DNA of 64,000 nt from Chrysemys picta bellii (Eukaryota; Chordata; Testudines; Emydidae), in contig NC_088800.1 in assembly GCF_011386835.1 (NCBI RefSeq), forward strand, positions 86,791,481-86,855,480, written 5' to 3'. The translations under genes and the position numbers were made by a program. Positions 11,211 through 24,194 of this stretch are shown in pieces. Numbering within the stretch: the stretch's first letter is position 1; every line of letters starts with the position of its first letter. The notes under the pieces are model-generated. The model searched no databases. It saw nothing but the letters and a program-made list of their open reading frames with translations, and was not told where the DNA came from.

Positions 11211-12800
11211 CCCAACCTCCTCCCCTCCCCCATCCCTCCCCCCCACACCCCGCCCCCTCACACCCTTCCCCCTGCCCCCTCCCCATGCCCCGTCCCCCAA
11301 CCTCTTCCCCCTCACCCCGCCCCTCACACCCCGCCCCCAACCTCCTCCCCCTCACCCCGCCCCCCCACACCCCAACCTCTTCCCCCTCCCCCTTCCCGTC
11401 CCCCTCCCCCCCACACCCCGCCCCCATACACCCCTGCCCCCTCCCCCAACCTCCTTCCCCCTCACACCCCAACCTCCTCCCCTCCCCCATTCCTCCCCCC
11501 ACACCCCGCCCCCTCACATCCTTCCCCCTGCCCCCTCCCCCGTCCCCCAACCTCCTCCCCCTTCCCCATCCCTCCCCTCACACCCCAACCTCCTCCCCCC
11601 CTTCCCCTATCCCTCCCCCCCACACTCCGCCCCCTCACACCCCAACCTCCTCCCCTCCCCCATCCCTCCCCCCCTCACCCCGCCCCCTCACACCCCAACC
11701 TCCTCCCCTCCCCCACACACCCCGCCCCCTCATGCCCCGCCCCCAACCTCCTGCCCCTCACCCCGCCCCCCCACACCCCAACCTCCTCCCCTCCCCCATC
11801 CCTCCCCCCACACCCCGCCCCCTCACACCCCAACCTCCTCCCCTCCCCCATCCCTCACCCCGCCCCCTCACACCCCAACCTCCTCCCTCCCACACCCCGC
11901 CCCCTCACACCCCTCCCCCTGCCCCGTCCCCCAACCTCCTCCCCTCCCCTATCCCTCCCCCTCGCCCCGCCCCCCCACACCCCAACCTCTTCCCCCTCCC
12001 CCTTTCGGTCCCCCTCCCCCCCACACCCCGCCCCCATACACCCCTCACCCTGCTCCCTCCCCCAACCTCCTTCCCCCTCACACCCCAACCTCCTCCCCTC
12101 CCCCATCCCTCCCCCCACACCCCGCCCCCTCACATCCTTCCCCCCTGCCCCCCTCCCCCGTCCCCCAACCTCCTCCCCCTTCCCCATCCCTCCCCTCCAC
12201 ACCCCGCAACCTCACACCCCAACCTCCTCCCCTCCCCCATCCCTCCCCCCCACACTCCGCCCCCTCACACCCCAACCTCCTCACACCCCACACCCCGCCC
12301 CCTCACACCCCAACCTCCTCACACCCCTCCCCTTGCCCCATCCCCCAACCTCCTCCCCCTCCCCCCGCCCCCTCACACCCCAACCTCCTCCCCCCTCCCC
12401 CTCCCCCCGCCCCCTCACACCTCTCACCCCGCCCCCTCACCCTCACACCCCAACCTCCTCACACCCCTCCCCCTGCCTGTCCCCCAACCTCCTCCCCCTC
12501 ACCCCGCCCCCTGACACCCCAACCTCCTCCCCCCCCCACACCCCGCCCCCTCACACCCCAACCTCCTCACACCCCTCCCCCTGCCCCGTCTCCCAGCCTC
12601 CTCCCCCTCACCCCGCCCCCTCACACCCCAACCTCCTCCCCCCCACACCCCGCCCCCATACACCCCTCACCCTGCCCCCTCCCCAACCTCCTTCCCCCTC
12701 ACACCCCAACCTCCTCCCCCTCACCCCGCCCCTCCCCCAACCTCCTCCCCCCTCACACCCCAACCTCCTCCCTCCTCACCCCCCTGGAGAACCCAATCTC
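11205..12800. repeat. C-rich GC-box minisatellite with higher-order period
   Basis: The plus strand is almost free of G apart from those in CCCCGCCCC. It is built from units of roughly 25-55 bp mixing CACACCCCAACCTCCTCC, CCCATCCCTCCC and CCCCGCCCC. The core CCCCGCCCC (GC-box, Sp1/KLF type) occurs more than twenty times. Long segments recur: the block starting at about 11384 is matched by one starting at about 11992, a higher-order period of about 608 bp. The minus strand is G-rich with many G-runs, so quadruplex formation is plausible. The absence of stop codons creates spurious long frames. Confidence 0.92.
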
Positions 12801-13340
12801 CTCACCCCCCCAACCCCAACCTCCTCCCACAGACCCCCAACCTCCTCCCCCTCTCACCCTGCCCTCTAACATCCCAAGCTCTTCCCCTCCCCACCTCCCC
12901 CGAGGCCCCAAACTCCTTTCCTCGCCCTCCCAAGCCTCCACCACCAGAGACCCCCAACTGCCTCCCCCTCGCCTCACCCCCGGAGACTCCAACATCCTCC
13001 CCTCACACACACCAGCCCTCAGACTCCAACTTCCTCCCCCTCATGCCCCCTGCCCACTCAGATGTCAGCCTCCCCCCTCGCACACCCTGCTCCCCTCCCT
13101 CTCAGACCCCCAACCTCCCCCCCCTTTCACACAACTGCCTCTCCTTCTTTCCCCTCATCCCTCCCCAGTTCACCCTGTACCTTTTTCCTTTCACCCCTTT
13201 CCCTCTGCACCCCATTTCCACACCTCATTCCCCTCACTCCTTCCCTCTTGCGCTCTGCACGCTCTCCCCTGGAACACCCCTTCTCTCCTTCCCCTGCATC
13301 CTCTTTTCTCATCAACCCTCACCCCTTTCCCTCTGCAGGT
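12800..13340. repeat. Degenerate C/T-rich flank of the minisatellite
   Basis: The same CCTCCCC-type composition continues but decays into irregular pyrimidine-rich sequence with CCCCAACCTCC remnants. It looks like the older edge of the array. No exon is recognised. Confidence 0.6.
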
Positions 13341-15500
13341 TTCAGCTGGGCTGGACTCCGTGCTGCCCCCAGTGTCCAGTGGCACCTTCCTTGGGTGGAG
13401 GGGAGGGAGGTGTAGCACTTGGCAGATGTTCCCTTATCACAGCATCCTCTGGACACCAGCAAAGTAGTATTTGCGTAGAAAGACCCTGGAGTGTGTAGGG
13501 AACTGGGGAGGGAAATGGAGTCAATGCTCAGACTCTAGGGCCTAGGACCTGAGCTGTCTCTGCTGTGTGTTAAGAAAAGAATCTCCCTCTGCCAGTATTT
13601 AGCGTTAGTGGTCCATGTATTGGTAGTGCTCTCTGACGACAATGTCTGGAGGTGGGGATGGAGGCAGACTGCCAGTGGTACATGGTGGGAGATGGGAAAT
13701 ACCTAGCTGTAGTAACAGTGTGGGAGGTGAGGAATGCCTACTGGTGGTTATACTGAAGGGAGCGAGGTAATTATGCTGCTGTTGGGATGCCCACACATTT
13801 GACTGTCACAAGAAAACAAAACTTTTAAAGAAAGAAAACAGATTAATCGCATGGAATTACGAGGAACCACAGCTGTGTTTGGTGGAATGACAACTTTCTC
13901 TGTGGAGAGATGTGCCAGCAGCACTGGTTGCGAATGTTTGTCAGCAAAGTGACTCACATCCCAACTAATATTCCCCACCCAGATGCATAACCAGTTCAGG
14001 GCAGACTCCTTCAGGCCAATGCCGCACTGCAGTGGAAAGGCAAGGAATGACAGGTGTTGTCCCTGGAATGACAGGTGTTTTTTATGGTTAATCACATTTT
14101 AAATATTTCATCCAACATGTAAGAGTTCTAATTTATACTTTAAGTACTGGGCAGAATGGTTTGATAATGGTATTGATTGTAAATCAGTTTGTTTCGTTGA
14201 TAATTTCTCTTGATCGTAAATATTTATGGTTATTGATTTTGGCTGAAAACAGAGACAAATGTGGATTTTTTCTGAAAGGAGTCTCTATTATAACTCAGAC
14301 TCTTTTCATTGCACATTGCAACATCTCTAGTTAAGTAGTTTGTTGTTAAGCTTTGTTTGCCTTGAAATTTATAGTTTGTTTCCTTTCTGAACATTTGAGT
14401 GAATCGGTTACCATATATGAACAAAGGACATTTTACCTCTCTGATTTTTATGGACATGATTGAGTGGATATTGAGTGATTGATAATGTGGGTTCAAATCA
14501 AGATTATTCTTGATAGCTGGGGGTCAAAACTCAAACACAGCCTCTATATTGCACTGTGACAGCATCCCTTATTAAGGTGGTGAATGTACAGATTTCAGAT
14601 CCTCACCTAATTCCAGTTCCAAGCCCCCTCTTCCCAATCTATCAGACATTAATGATTTCCTTGCCATCCACCTTATGGTCCAGCAGCCAGAGTTGTTTTC
14701 AAAGTGAGATGGCTTGGCCCATACCTCCTTCAAAAAAAACCCACATCTTAACTGAGGAGAGACCATAGTGCACCGTGATCACCATCACCCGCAGCCAAAG
14801 CCTCTTACCAGGGGAGTCTGTAAGCAGATCAGCAGGTTTTTGGAGAACCCAAACTTTCAAGTTAAACTCAACATTTTATTCATAAGGAACGCTACTGAAC
14901 AGTTTAAGATGGGAAATGAAGAAGAAAGCTGTATTAACTTGAAACTGCAAGAGGAATTCAGGTATGTAGAGTATTATTAGAGTTTGAGGACAACTCTTGC
15001 TCTGATTCACACGCAGAAATTCCACTGAGCACAATGGAAATGTACAGAGTGTGTGAGGCAACACAATTTAGCCAGAATCAGGCCTGCTTGTGTGGTGTTC
15101 TGGTCTTCCGCCATACATTCCTGTTCCCTTTATAATCAACTGGTGTCTGATTATTCAGACAGAAAGAAACTGAGTTTAAACCTTGCTTAAGATCTGTGAT
15201 GCAAGGTGCCGCTCAGCTTTCAAAAGGGCAGGGTGGAGGTTATTGTATCGCAGTAAGGAAAGGAAGGTTTGCTGTATTCTGTATTGCAGCCAGCTGTAAT
15301 TGCAAAAATTGTGCATTGTGGTTTGTTTCTGAACTGGACCCTCATTATAATGGAAGCATACTAGAAGTTAAGTTCAGTCTTACTATAAGGGAGCAAGGTT
15401 TTAGTTGAGAAGCAAGTATGTATAAGCATAATAAATGCTTCTGAAGCCATGGAATACCCAAGGGTGTGATGTTTTCTTAACCAAATGTTTGTCCTCCCAC
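13340..15500. other. Intergenic DNA, nothing recognised
   Basis: Ordinary AT-rich sequence to the right of the minisatellite. No repeat family, exon or RNA gene was identified. A small duplication is visible at 14047-14080 (GGAATGACAGGTGTT twice). Confidence 0.5.
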
Positions 15501-16060
15501 AACTCCAATCTCTGTAACTCTGCCTACTTCATCCTCCATAATGTTGGCTTTGTCTGACATAGCCTTGATGACTCCTCTGCCGAAATTACCATCTCTGGCT
15601 TCATTTCTTCTAACCTAAACTACTACAGTTCCCTCTTTTTTGATGCCCCCAAGCTTCAGGTCAACAGACTCCAGCATGTGCAGAATGCTGCAGTGTTCTT
15701 GCCTGCTGAAGAACTATCACTACATCGTACCCAGCCTCAAACACCTTCCCTGACTCCTGTTCATTTCAGGATACAGTTTAAAATTGCTCTTCTGACAGGC
15801 CTCCATGGAGCTGCCCTAGTTGAGCTCCAAAATCTTGTCTCTTTCTACTTCCTGCTATCTCCACCCATCTTACCCTGGCTTCATGTCTTTCCTCTCCCAC
15901 AGTCTCACCATTGGCAGTGTAAAAGCCATCAACGCTGTCACTCCTGCTGTCTGGAACAGCCTTTTGCTGCTTCATTAACTCTTCTCCACCTCATTTCAAA
16001 TTCCAGGTAGACATCTGCTTTTCTCATGCCCATGCCGCACAGTATCTGTCTCCCTCTGCT
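15500..16060 (+). mobile_element. L2-like LINE fragment (end of RT ORF)
   Basis: The plus strand decodes to NYYSSLFFDAPK, LQHVQNAAV and VHFRIQFKIALLT, matching the L2-type block normally reading DYCNALL-LP, LQRVQNAAAR and PVRFRI-FKIL. Several frame breaks and stops show it to be dead. The 3' part is followed by AATAAACTGTAC near 16110. Confidence 0.8.
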
Positions 16061-16257
16061 GCTACTAATTATGTAATTCTGCGAAGAATTTTGAGATTGT
16101 TTGTATGAAATAAACTGTACAAAATAACATATTATTTCTACTGTAATATTGGATTGTGGGAGGTTTTCTTATCAGGTATTTATGAATTTTTAAAATATAT
16201 TTTTGCAGTTCTCTTTCCTCTAGAGCTCAGGTGGCCCCCATCATGGAGCATCTTCCT

Positions 16258-16290
16258 TGCATCTCTCTCTCTCCCGCCCCCTCCCCCCCC
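16258..16290. repeat. TC-rich simple repeat followed by C-run
   Basis: TCTCTCTCTC followed by CCGCCCCCTCCCCCCCC. A simple pyrimidine tract of no evident function. Confidence 0.8.
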
Positions 16291-16911
16291 GCTTTGGAAG
16301 AAGCAAGGAGACTCTTAATAGAATGACAGAATCATAATATTTGGCAATGGAAAAGATCTGTTCCCCTTAGGTCACATCCTTGAATAGCAGGAGCAATAAT
16401 AATGTTGTAATAATTGGGGCCTAACAGGCCTACTTTAACTGGTGAAAAGTAGGTAAAAGTTTGTGGATCGTCACGATGATCTGTTATATACAATTGTTTA
16501 AGAAGAGGTGTCAGAAGGAGTCAGAAAGACTGAATTAATATAAACAGAAAGGGTTTACTGATACCACACAAGGAGTATAGCTGGTGAACAAAGGGAGTAG
16601 AGTACTGGACCAGAATCGGTGCTATGGACATTAGGTCTAATTGGTGGGCAAAATAATGAGAGGATGGGCCATTCCACCCATTGCCTTTTGGGGGGCCCTT
16701 CAAAAGAGACACTGGGGGAGGAAAAAAGACAACTTTTTACCATAACCACAGCTGGGGCAGAAGGATTGTTGCCAGAACACCAGACCTTGATACTCCAGTG
16801 GGAACACTTGACCATCATCGCTGCACCAGCGACGACCCAGCCTGATACGTGTGAAACCTGATCAGTCTTCCCCTTGTGTGCTCCTTTCGGTTCCCCGCTA
16901 TCTTCCTCCTG

Positions 16912-16945
16912 TCCTCTCTCTCTCCCTCTGTCTCTCTCTCCTGGC
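16912..16945. repeat. TC-rich simple repeat
   Basis: CTCTCTCTCTCCCTCTG and further CTCTCTCTCC. Imperfect dinucleotide tract. Confidence 0.75.
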
Positions 16946-17821
16946 TTTTCACTTGATCCTGACATCAACTGTACTTCACGGCCCCAGCACAGAGAGCTGA
17001 GATAGCCCATTCAACTCTGCTCAGTCTGAGAAGGACCAGTAAAGAGAGGGACCTGACCAGATGTCCCTGACCAGGAGGTGAGTCAGGGTTCAGACTGCCG
17101 GCTGTCATGGCTTGCCTGCCAGCCCAAAGCATCTATCCATGACTGACCAGCCGCCTTATGTCCTGAGAACATCAACAAAAGCCATATTACCTCCATCTTT
17201 ACTATCCTATCTCTTCTCTCCCTTCTGGGTCTATCTGTTTTATCTAAAGCAGCAAAGTGACTATCATTCCAGTCACAGAATTGAACAACAGAACTAATCC
17301 TTTCTTCCCCACCAACAAGGTCTGCTTGACTGAATAAGAGACTTTAACCAATATTCAATGTCTCCAGAAAGGGACTTTGATAGGTTTTAATTGTTTGTTT
17401 CGCATAATTACTCAATTTCAGTTTCAATGCTCTTTCCCTCATTTTAATTATTTTCCATGTATGTGTTTCAATCAATACATTTCTAACCTTTAGCAAGAAT
17501 TTCCTAATGTGTTTGCCAGGGTACTAAGCAGGCTGAGGTCTCTGTTGACCAAACCTCAAACCTTGTTTAAAACTGTTTAATGTTGGAACGTTTCAGGGTA
17601 ATGTTAACACCTTTGACTCCTTGGGCTCTTTATTCCATCTAAATTAACCCAACAGACAGACCCCAGTCCATTTCCTACATTGCTCCCTATAGTAATTTAT
17701 ACTGGAAAATGCACCCGTACATTTTAAATGTTCTAAATGATGGGACCTCTACTTATTTAAATGTTTTAGCTTGAATACTGGCCCTTAGTTTGCTAATTAC
17801 ACCCCTCCCCACAATGTAATA

Positions 17822-17890
17822 CAGGTGCCACAAGGACTCCTCGTTGTTTTTGCGGATACAGACTAACATGGCTACCACTCTGAAACCTAA
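17822..17890 (-). mobile_element. Short fragment of family A element
   Basis: It reads AGGTGCCACAAGGACTCC followed by GCGGATACAGACTAACATGG and CTACCACTCTGAAAC, the terminal 70 bp of the arm in opposite orientation to the copy at 20238. Confidence 0.7.
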
Positions 17891-18396
17891 CACCCATATG
17901 GTGTTTTAAAATTGGGTCTCAACACATATGAAGTATTTTAAGGTGAGTTGTGCTAAAGGCAGTTTTCAGCAATAGATTTTATGTCTGCTTTTTTTACAGA
18001 AGCTATATCTGTAATTCTGCTTGTGCAGCTGGGTTTACTGTCAAGACTGCTGCTGGGTTTGGTTTCTCTGTGAACGTTTTGTATATTGTACATCTTGTGA
18101 GTGCACACTTCAGAAAATCTTGACATTTAAAGTGGAAGGCTTTGGGGTCTGTCAGTGGCTTAAAGCCAGCCATATGGGGCCTGAAAGATGATGAATAAGG
18201 GGATAAATAACCTCTGCTTCTATTAATGTAAACAGCAACAAAACCTTTTCATTCACAAACAGCAAAATATAAGGGCATCTGGGAAAGCCAGAGGAAAAAC
18301 TCTTTAATGAACAAGACATTTCTATGGTTACTATTGCAGGTGGAAGGCAAGATTTTTATATAGTGCTTACCCTCTATGCATGTTTTCCATTTCTAG

Positions 18397-18595
18397 GGCT
18401 TCATCCTGCAGGGTGCTGAGCATTCTGGCCTTAACTAGCAAAGCATTCCGGCACGTGCATAGTCCTGTTAGCTTTGTTAGGACTACTCATGTGCCTAAAA
18501 TTAAGCATGTGCTTAAATGTTTTGCTGGATCAGGGCCAGAGTGGTCAGCATCCTGCGGGATTGCACCCCTGAAGTGCTGTACAAATGTTAAGTAA
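18397..18595. repeat. Dispersed repeat of the GCTGGATCAGGGC fold-back family
   Basis: It contains TTCATCCTGCAGGGTGCTG, AAGCATGTGCTTAAATG, TTTGCTGGATCAGGGCC and GTGGTCAGCATCCTGCGGG. The segment GTGGTCAGCATC also occurs at 4375-4387 next to the same GGATCAGGGC motif, so two longer copies share more than the fold-back arm. Confidence 0.55.
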
Positions 18596-20237
18596 TTGTA
18601 GCATCTCGTATTAATTTGGAGCATTTTGAGTCTGATTCTGTGAAATGCTAAGCACCCCTAACTACTTCTAAAAAGCTTGTTGGAAATGCAAAGCCCTGCA
18701 CAAGAGCTAATCACTGCATAAAATCTTGCTTCCCACTGTGAGAGCTAAGCCTAGAAGTTCTTTTCTCAGTCAAGAGTTTCTCAGACTTTCCCAGATGTCC
18801 TTATATTTTGTTTGGGAACAAAAGGGTTTTTTAATCTCAAACTGCACAAATGCACCCCCTGCCCCAATGTCAGAAAAGGAATGCAGGATTGTGTATAAAC
18901 AATGCTTTCAAATGAAGCTAGAATAAGCAGGTTTGATGGTGAAGACCAAGACTTGGTCAGTTTCTGACCAAAATCCTGTCAAAATAATTGCCTTCTGATG
19001 ACTATAAACTCCCCTGGAGAACAATATCTATTAACTACACACTGGCAGTTCTAATAATTTGAACAGAACAGGTTACACTTATTTAGTATGGAAAATCAGT
19101 TGAGAAGCCAACCAAACACACTGACCTTGAATCTGACTTTACCTTTGTCTTGTATCCTTCACTTATTTCGCCAGAAAGGTGCTTATCCCATAAGCAAAAG
19201 CCTCCTGTGAAAAATACAGCTGAAGAATACTCTGTAAATCTCCTTGAAGCACAACAAGCAGATACCATAATGCGCTGCACAGCACGTGCTACTCTGGTGT
19301 ACTGTAGTCAGCGGTTAAATGCAGCTGAGAAATGAGATACACAAGACAGATTAACATTGAAATTGACTATTTTATCTCTCGAATCTATAGAATATCCAAA
19401 ATATCAGGTGGTCCTTACATTTACCTGGTGGACATAAAAACAGTTTTTACATTGATCCTGGTTTTTCACCGCTGTTTTTGTAGGTGCAGGATAGGACCTT
19501 TAACTCAGTGACATTTTAGTTGGCTATAAGACAAGATGCTCAGTGTGAAAGATGCAGACGTCATTGTTATATTTTCACTCCTTTTTGTATTGACAGGGCT
19601 TCAGAAGAGAAAAATCTTCCTTGAAACCAGACAATGGTGGTGCCTCTTTTGCTTGAACAGATAGCTTATTCAGACTATTTGGGGTGAAGTCTAAGGAGTT
19701 GCCATTTTAGGGGTCTGTTTGCCCTTTAATCATACTTACACTACCAAAAGTGACTGCAGTGGAGCACCAGATTGCAGCATGGTAGTGCCAAACATGGGTT
19801 AAAATCTTTGGTTTTGTAGTGTAGTTGGGAATGACTTCTGTTTTAACTCTATTCCTGAGCTGTATTTCAGCCTTGGAAAAGTTCAACATGGCTTGGTCCT
19901 GTTTACTTAAATCACAATGGGGAACTACTGTATTGCAATCTATTCCCCCATCATGGTAATTTCTACAGAGTAGACAGGACCTTAAAATTAACCATGCTCA
20001 TCAAGAAATCCCATTAGCTGCTAGGGGCGGTTTATGATTCCAGAACATTTTTTATATTGAGATTTAATTGAATATGGAACAATATGTATAGAATAAGCCT
20101 TGCAAATTTCTAGTTGCTACAAATGCAGGGCAAATAACTTGTTTAGGTGGATAAATAAAATATAATTTGTTTATTATCATAAATGATCATGGTAGAAGAT
20201 ATGTGAATAGATTTTCTGTCTGGGCTAGTAAATGTTC

Positions 20238-20372
20238 ATGTTTCAGAGTGGTAGCCATGTTAGTCTGTATCAGCAAAAAAGAACGAGGAGTCCTTGTGGT
20301 ACCTGAGAGACTAACAAATTTATTTGGGCATAAGCTTTCATGGGCTAAAACTCACTTCATCGGATGCAACAT
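20238..20372 (+). mobile_element. Half-copy of family A element
   Basis: It reads TTTCAGAGTGGTAGCCATG, then GTCTGTATCAGC, AGGAGTCCTTGTGG, AACAAATTTATTTGGGC and CACTTCATCGGATGC. This is a single arm in plus orientation. Confidence 0.75.
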
Positions 20373-23369
20373 GTTCATGGTAATTTTGCAAGTTCATATA
20401 AAATAAAAGAAACCAGTACCCAGCACTCTGATACCAATAGGAAAAGATGCTGAGAGTCAGATTTTAGACCTGTGAATGCAAGAAGGTACTAGCATAATAT
20501 TCATGTGTGCAATCACCATGGCTGCATAGTCATTTACTGTGATTGCATGCACATTTATGGTAACTGCAGCTGTAAAACACACACACATTTTTGCCTGTGC
20601 AATCTTAAAAATGTTGGCCCTTGATTGTTTATTAGTCATGAAATAGCATATTTAAAATGAGAATACATGTTGCAGACAGAGATTTCATACAGTGTTCTGC
20701 CAAATTTGACATACCGAGGTTTCTGGAGGAGCTAACTTGAGAGTCAATTAGTTGTCTTGAGTAAGGAGCTGCCTGGCATGTTTAATCACAATGAAGTGAG
20801 AGGATGGTGCAGATTTATTTTACATGACCTCATCCCCACTTATATTTGCTAAAACAGAGTGATTCCCAGTGGAAGTGGCTAATCTGTACTATTTCTCTTG
20901 GATAATTGAAGGTATACCATCCACCTTTAAAAAAACAATTTCAGTGTAGTTACAGCTCCACACCTGTGCCTTAGTCCTCTTCCCAATTTTTGTTTTTGTG
21001 CAATTATATTTTTAATAAAGTTTTCCACTCTGCTCTGTGAAACACCTGTGGAAATAACAGGAGATAATGACTGACAGTAGAGGGAAACAATTAAACTAAC
21101 CATATACAAAGTGCTGTCAAATGGTCAAAGTAAACTGAAAAAATAAAGAAGACCCTAAAGTTATATACAACAATGGCAGGTTTTAAAAAAAAACCATATA
21201 AATGTAATTTTAAGTTGATAGTGTCCCTTTTAACTATGAAGTATGAGGGATAGGTCTTTGCCTTGCCATGCCCTGTCCCATGCATGACGCTGGTGATTTC
21301 TGTGTAAATATGAAGACTTATGACAGTGAAAAATAAGAAGTAATAGAATAGGAAAAATGGTTAATGAAATTGTGCATGTATTAGATTAGATTGAAAGTAA
21401 AAATTGTTAAAATCAAATGATAGTTTCAGTGCTAAAAAGAAATATTATTGGAATTTAGGTTTTTGTTTATTCATCCGTTCAATACCCCTGCTACAGTCTC
21501 TGGGTGCATGAACAATAACCGTTTTAAAACACAAACCATTTCTAGGGATATGATGTTTTATACAATGAAAGCTTTGCTGAATCCTTTTAACACAAACAAA
21601 ACAACAGCAGCTTGAGTCAGTGGGGATTTGTCTGGCTCATTATATAGGTGAGAACATTTTTCTGTAATCATTAGGAAAATGCCTACTTGATAAAACTCTT
21701 CTTTTAAAAGTCAACATTCAATTTGTTTGACCTAATATTTACATTTTGTAAACATAATCTTTTACAAACCCTAAGATCAATAGATATGTTTTCACAATAT
21801 CTTTCTAAAAATCCAGTGAACAAAAATGTTTTTGTAAAAACACAGCAGGAGAATGTTTGTAACCCAAGCATTGCAGCACTGAGTGAACCTGAAGTGAAGT
21901 GGACTATAAACCAAATTAAAACTGATTTTAATTGATTGTCATTGTCCAAGATGAGAAATGCCAGAAGGAAACAAGGAGAAGGAATAGTGATTGGATTTCA
22001 AAATGATTTCACTTTTATTTAAGGTCTTATTACTACCATTTCTAAAAAATTTTGTTTATTTACAATGTATGATTTTTATGATGATGATGTCCCTTTAACT
22101 AGTATTCCTGATTTTCTACTAGGAACCCATTTCTGTCGTCCATCCAGAATACTCAGCACACACTTGGTGATGGTTTGTTGTGCTCAGGATCTCTCTATGA
22201 TGTAGCCACTTTGCCAGCTTTGGTTGCTCTTCCTTCTGGATGCTGAGATGCAGGTTCACATTCCCTCATGACAGCAGTGTAATGGTGAAAAAAACGTGGG
22301 TAAACCAACAAACTAAATTCCATATTCCCCACATCAGAAATGGATAAACTCCATACTCCTCAAATGAGAAGTCATGTTTACCCATAACTGCTTTACTGCT
22401 TCATGATTCTTGGCAAGCCTGCAAGAGGGATGGAAGTGAACGTCTTCCAGGTTGTCCAGAATGCAGATGAGAATCCAGAAGTCAGGAGGCTCTGGCCTAA
22501 AGATCAGTATAGCTCTTGCACTTGGAAGCATAAACATTGCAATGTTAGCCCAGATCAGTGATTTTTTGTACCCTCACTGACTTTCACAGAGGCCATGACT
22601 ATATGCATGTGACTGTGTGGGTGTCTGCTATCTTTCTGGAACTTTCTCTTCTTCTGTGTGTCTAGGTGACATATGCTTTCCTCTCCTAAGCTCACCCAAA
22701 ATCCAAAAGGGTACTGTGGCTGACATCGGGTTTCTATGTGGCACATACTAGCATGGGAATTGGTCACCTGGGAGAATGTCAGCTGTTGGTGAGGAGTTAA
22801 AAAACATCAGGGCTGAGATAGGGTAGCTGAATAGAGGAAGGAAAAGAGAGGCTAAGCTTGAATATGCAAGATAGTGCTAGCATGACTCCGTAACAGGTTT
22901 CTTAAGGGGACTGTAAAAGATCAAAAGCATTTCTCTGGGGAGTAGGAGAGCTCCACAGGACATCTGGGGGAGAGGCGTAATGGGGCAGGAGCCTCCCTCA
23001 CACAGACCAAAGGACAAATCCAAAGGAGAGAAACTACAGTGAAATTAGCGGATCTTAGCCCTCTGCAAAGACAAAGTGACTCGTTTTGTGGGTTGTTTAG
23101 TCTGTATTTTCTTTTCTTTAGGCCAAATTCTGCCCCTCAGCATGTGTGGTTTGAAGTCCCATTGCTGTGACACTTGATAATCCTCATTTCCAGAACTATG
23201 TGTCTGACTTTCCAGTTCCACTCTCCTCAGAACACATACAGCACGCTCATCACACCTGTGTAATCCCTGGTCTCTGGGAGACCCGGGTGATTGTGCAAGC
23301 CTACCTATGTCCGAGGGGTGCTCTAATGGGCAGAGCAGGGGATGGGGAGTTCTATTTTTCAGGGTTCTA

Positions 23370-23555
23370 TTTCTAGCTCTGTTATTGACTCTTTGTATGA
23401 CCTGAGATCATGTCACCTCCCTGTATTTAGGGTTCCCCAGTTGGGGTTAATGAAGCTGATGCAACAGGAGGCTTATGAAGCTTAATTAATTAATCTTTGT
23501 AAAGTGCTTTGAGATCCTGGAATGAAAGGGGCAAAGTATATTATTGTTTATCTGA
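23370..23555 (+). mobile_element. MIR-like SINE
   Basis: It reads GACTCTTTGTATGACCTGAG, ATCATGTCACCTCCCTGTA, GCTTAATTAATTAATC and TTTGTAAAGTGCTTTGAGAT, i.e. the CORE and 3' end typical of MIR-class SINEs. Confidence 0.75.
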
Positions 23556-24194
23556 TTCCTGTTGATGCATTTTAAGACTGCTATCCTTTCAACATATCAG
23601 AAGCCTTTCCTTAGTAACATCATCCTATGTAAACCACAAACGATACTATATTGTAACACCCTCGCTTTACGCACACACCACAACCATTCAAACCAATTAG
23701 ATTGCTCTCTAACCCAGGCAGCAAGCCCTGTGTGCTAAGAATAAACCATTCCCTTGGTTGGCTTCCTGGCTGGGCCACCCTTCCATTTACAGGAAACTCC
23801 AATGTGGAGCAGTAGCAGGAAAGAAACAACTCGCCTTTTGTCATATTACCCACTTAGCATTTCTGGTGAAGTGCTGCAGTCAATAAAGCAGGCAAATTTC
23901 TAACACCGTGTGCTATCCAAACAAACCAGGCTTCTCTTGTCCTTCTACAGAACTAAAACAGCCTGTTTTACCACTTGAATTGCTTGGTTTATCAGATTCA
24001 TTTTCAGACATATGTCGTGATTAAACAAAATAATATATACAGCAATTTGAGATGTGACCAGTAAACTCCCAAAGGCTCTGAGCATTTAGACAGCCTGCCA
24101 AGCACAGGTGCTGGACCGAGAGGTGCTGGGGGTGCTGCTGCATCCCTGGCTTGAAGTGGATCCCATTATATCCATTATATTTACAGTTTGGTTC

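Noticed and set aside
10561..11550. 329-codon minus-strand frame spanning the CpG island.
   Set aside because: The N-terminal part is Gly/Glu/Arg repeats from the minisatellite, and the frame runs straight through the consensus donor at 11043. It has no domain. A non-coding first exon fits better.
10702..13467. 921-codon open frame on the plus strand (and a 628- and a 484-codon frame overlapping it).
   Set aside because: It is a translation of the C-rich minisatellite, giving Pro/Ser/His/Thr runs in all three plus-strand frames. The absence of stops follows from the near-absence of A-containing stop triplets, not from coding.
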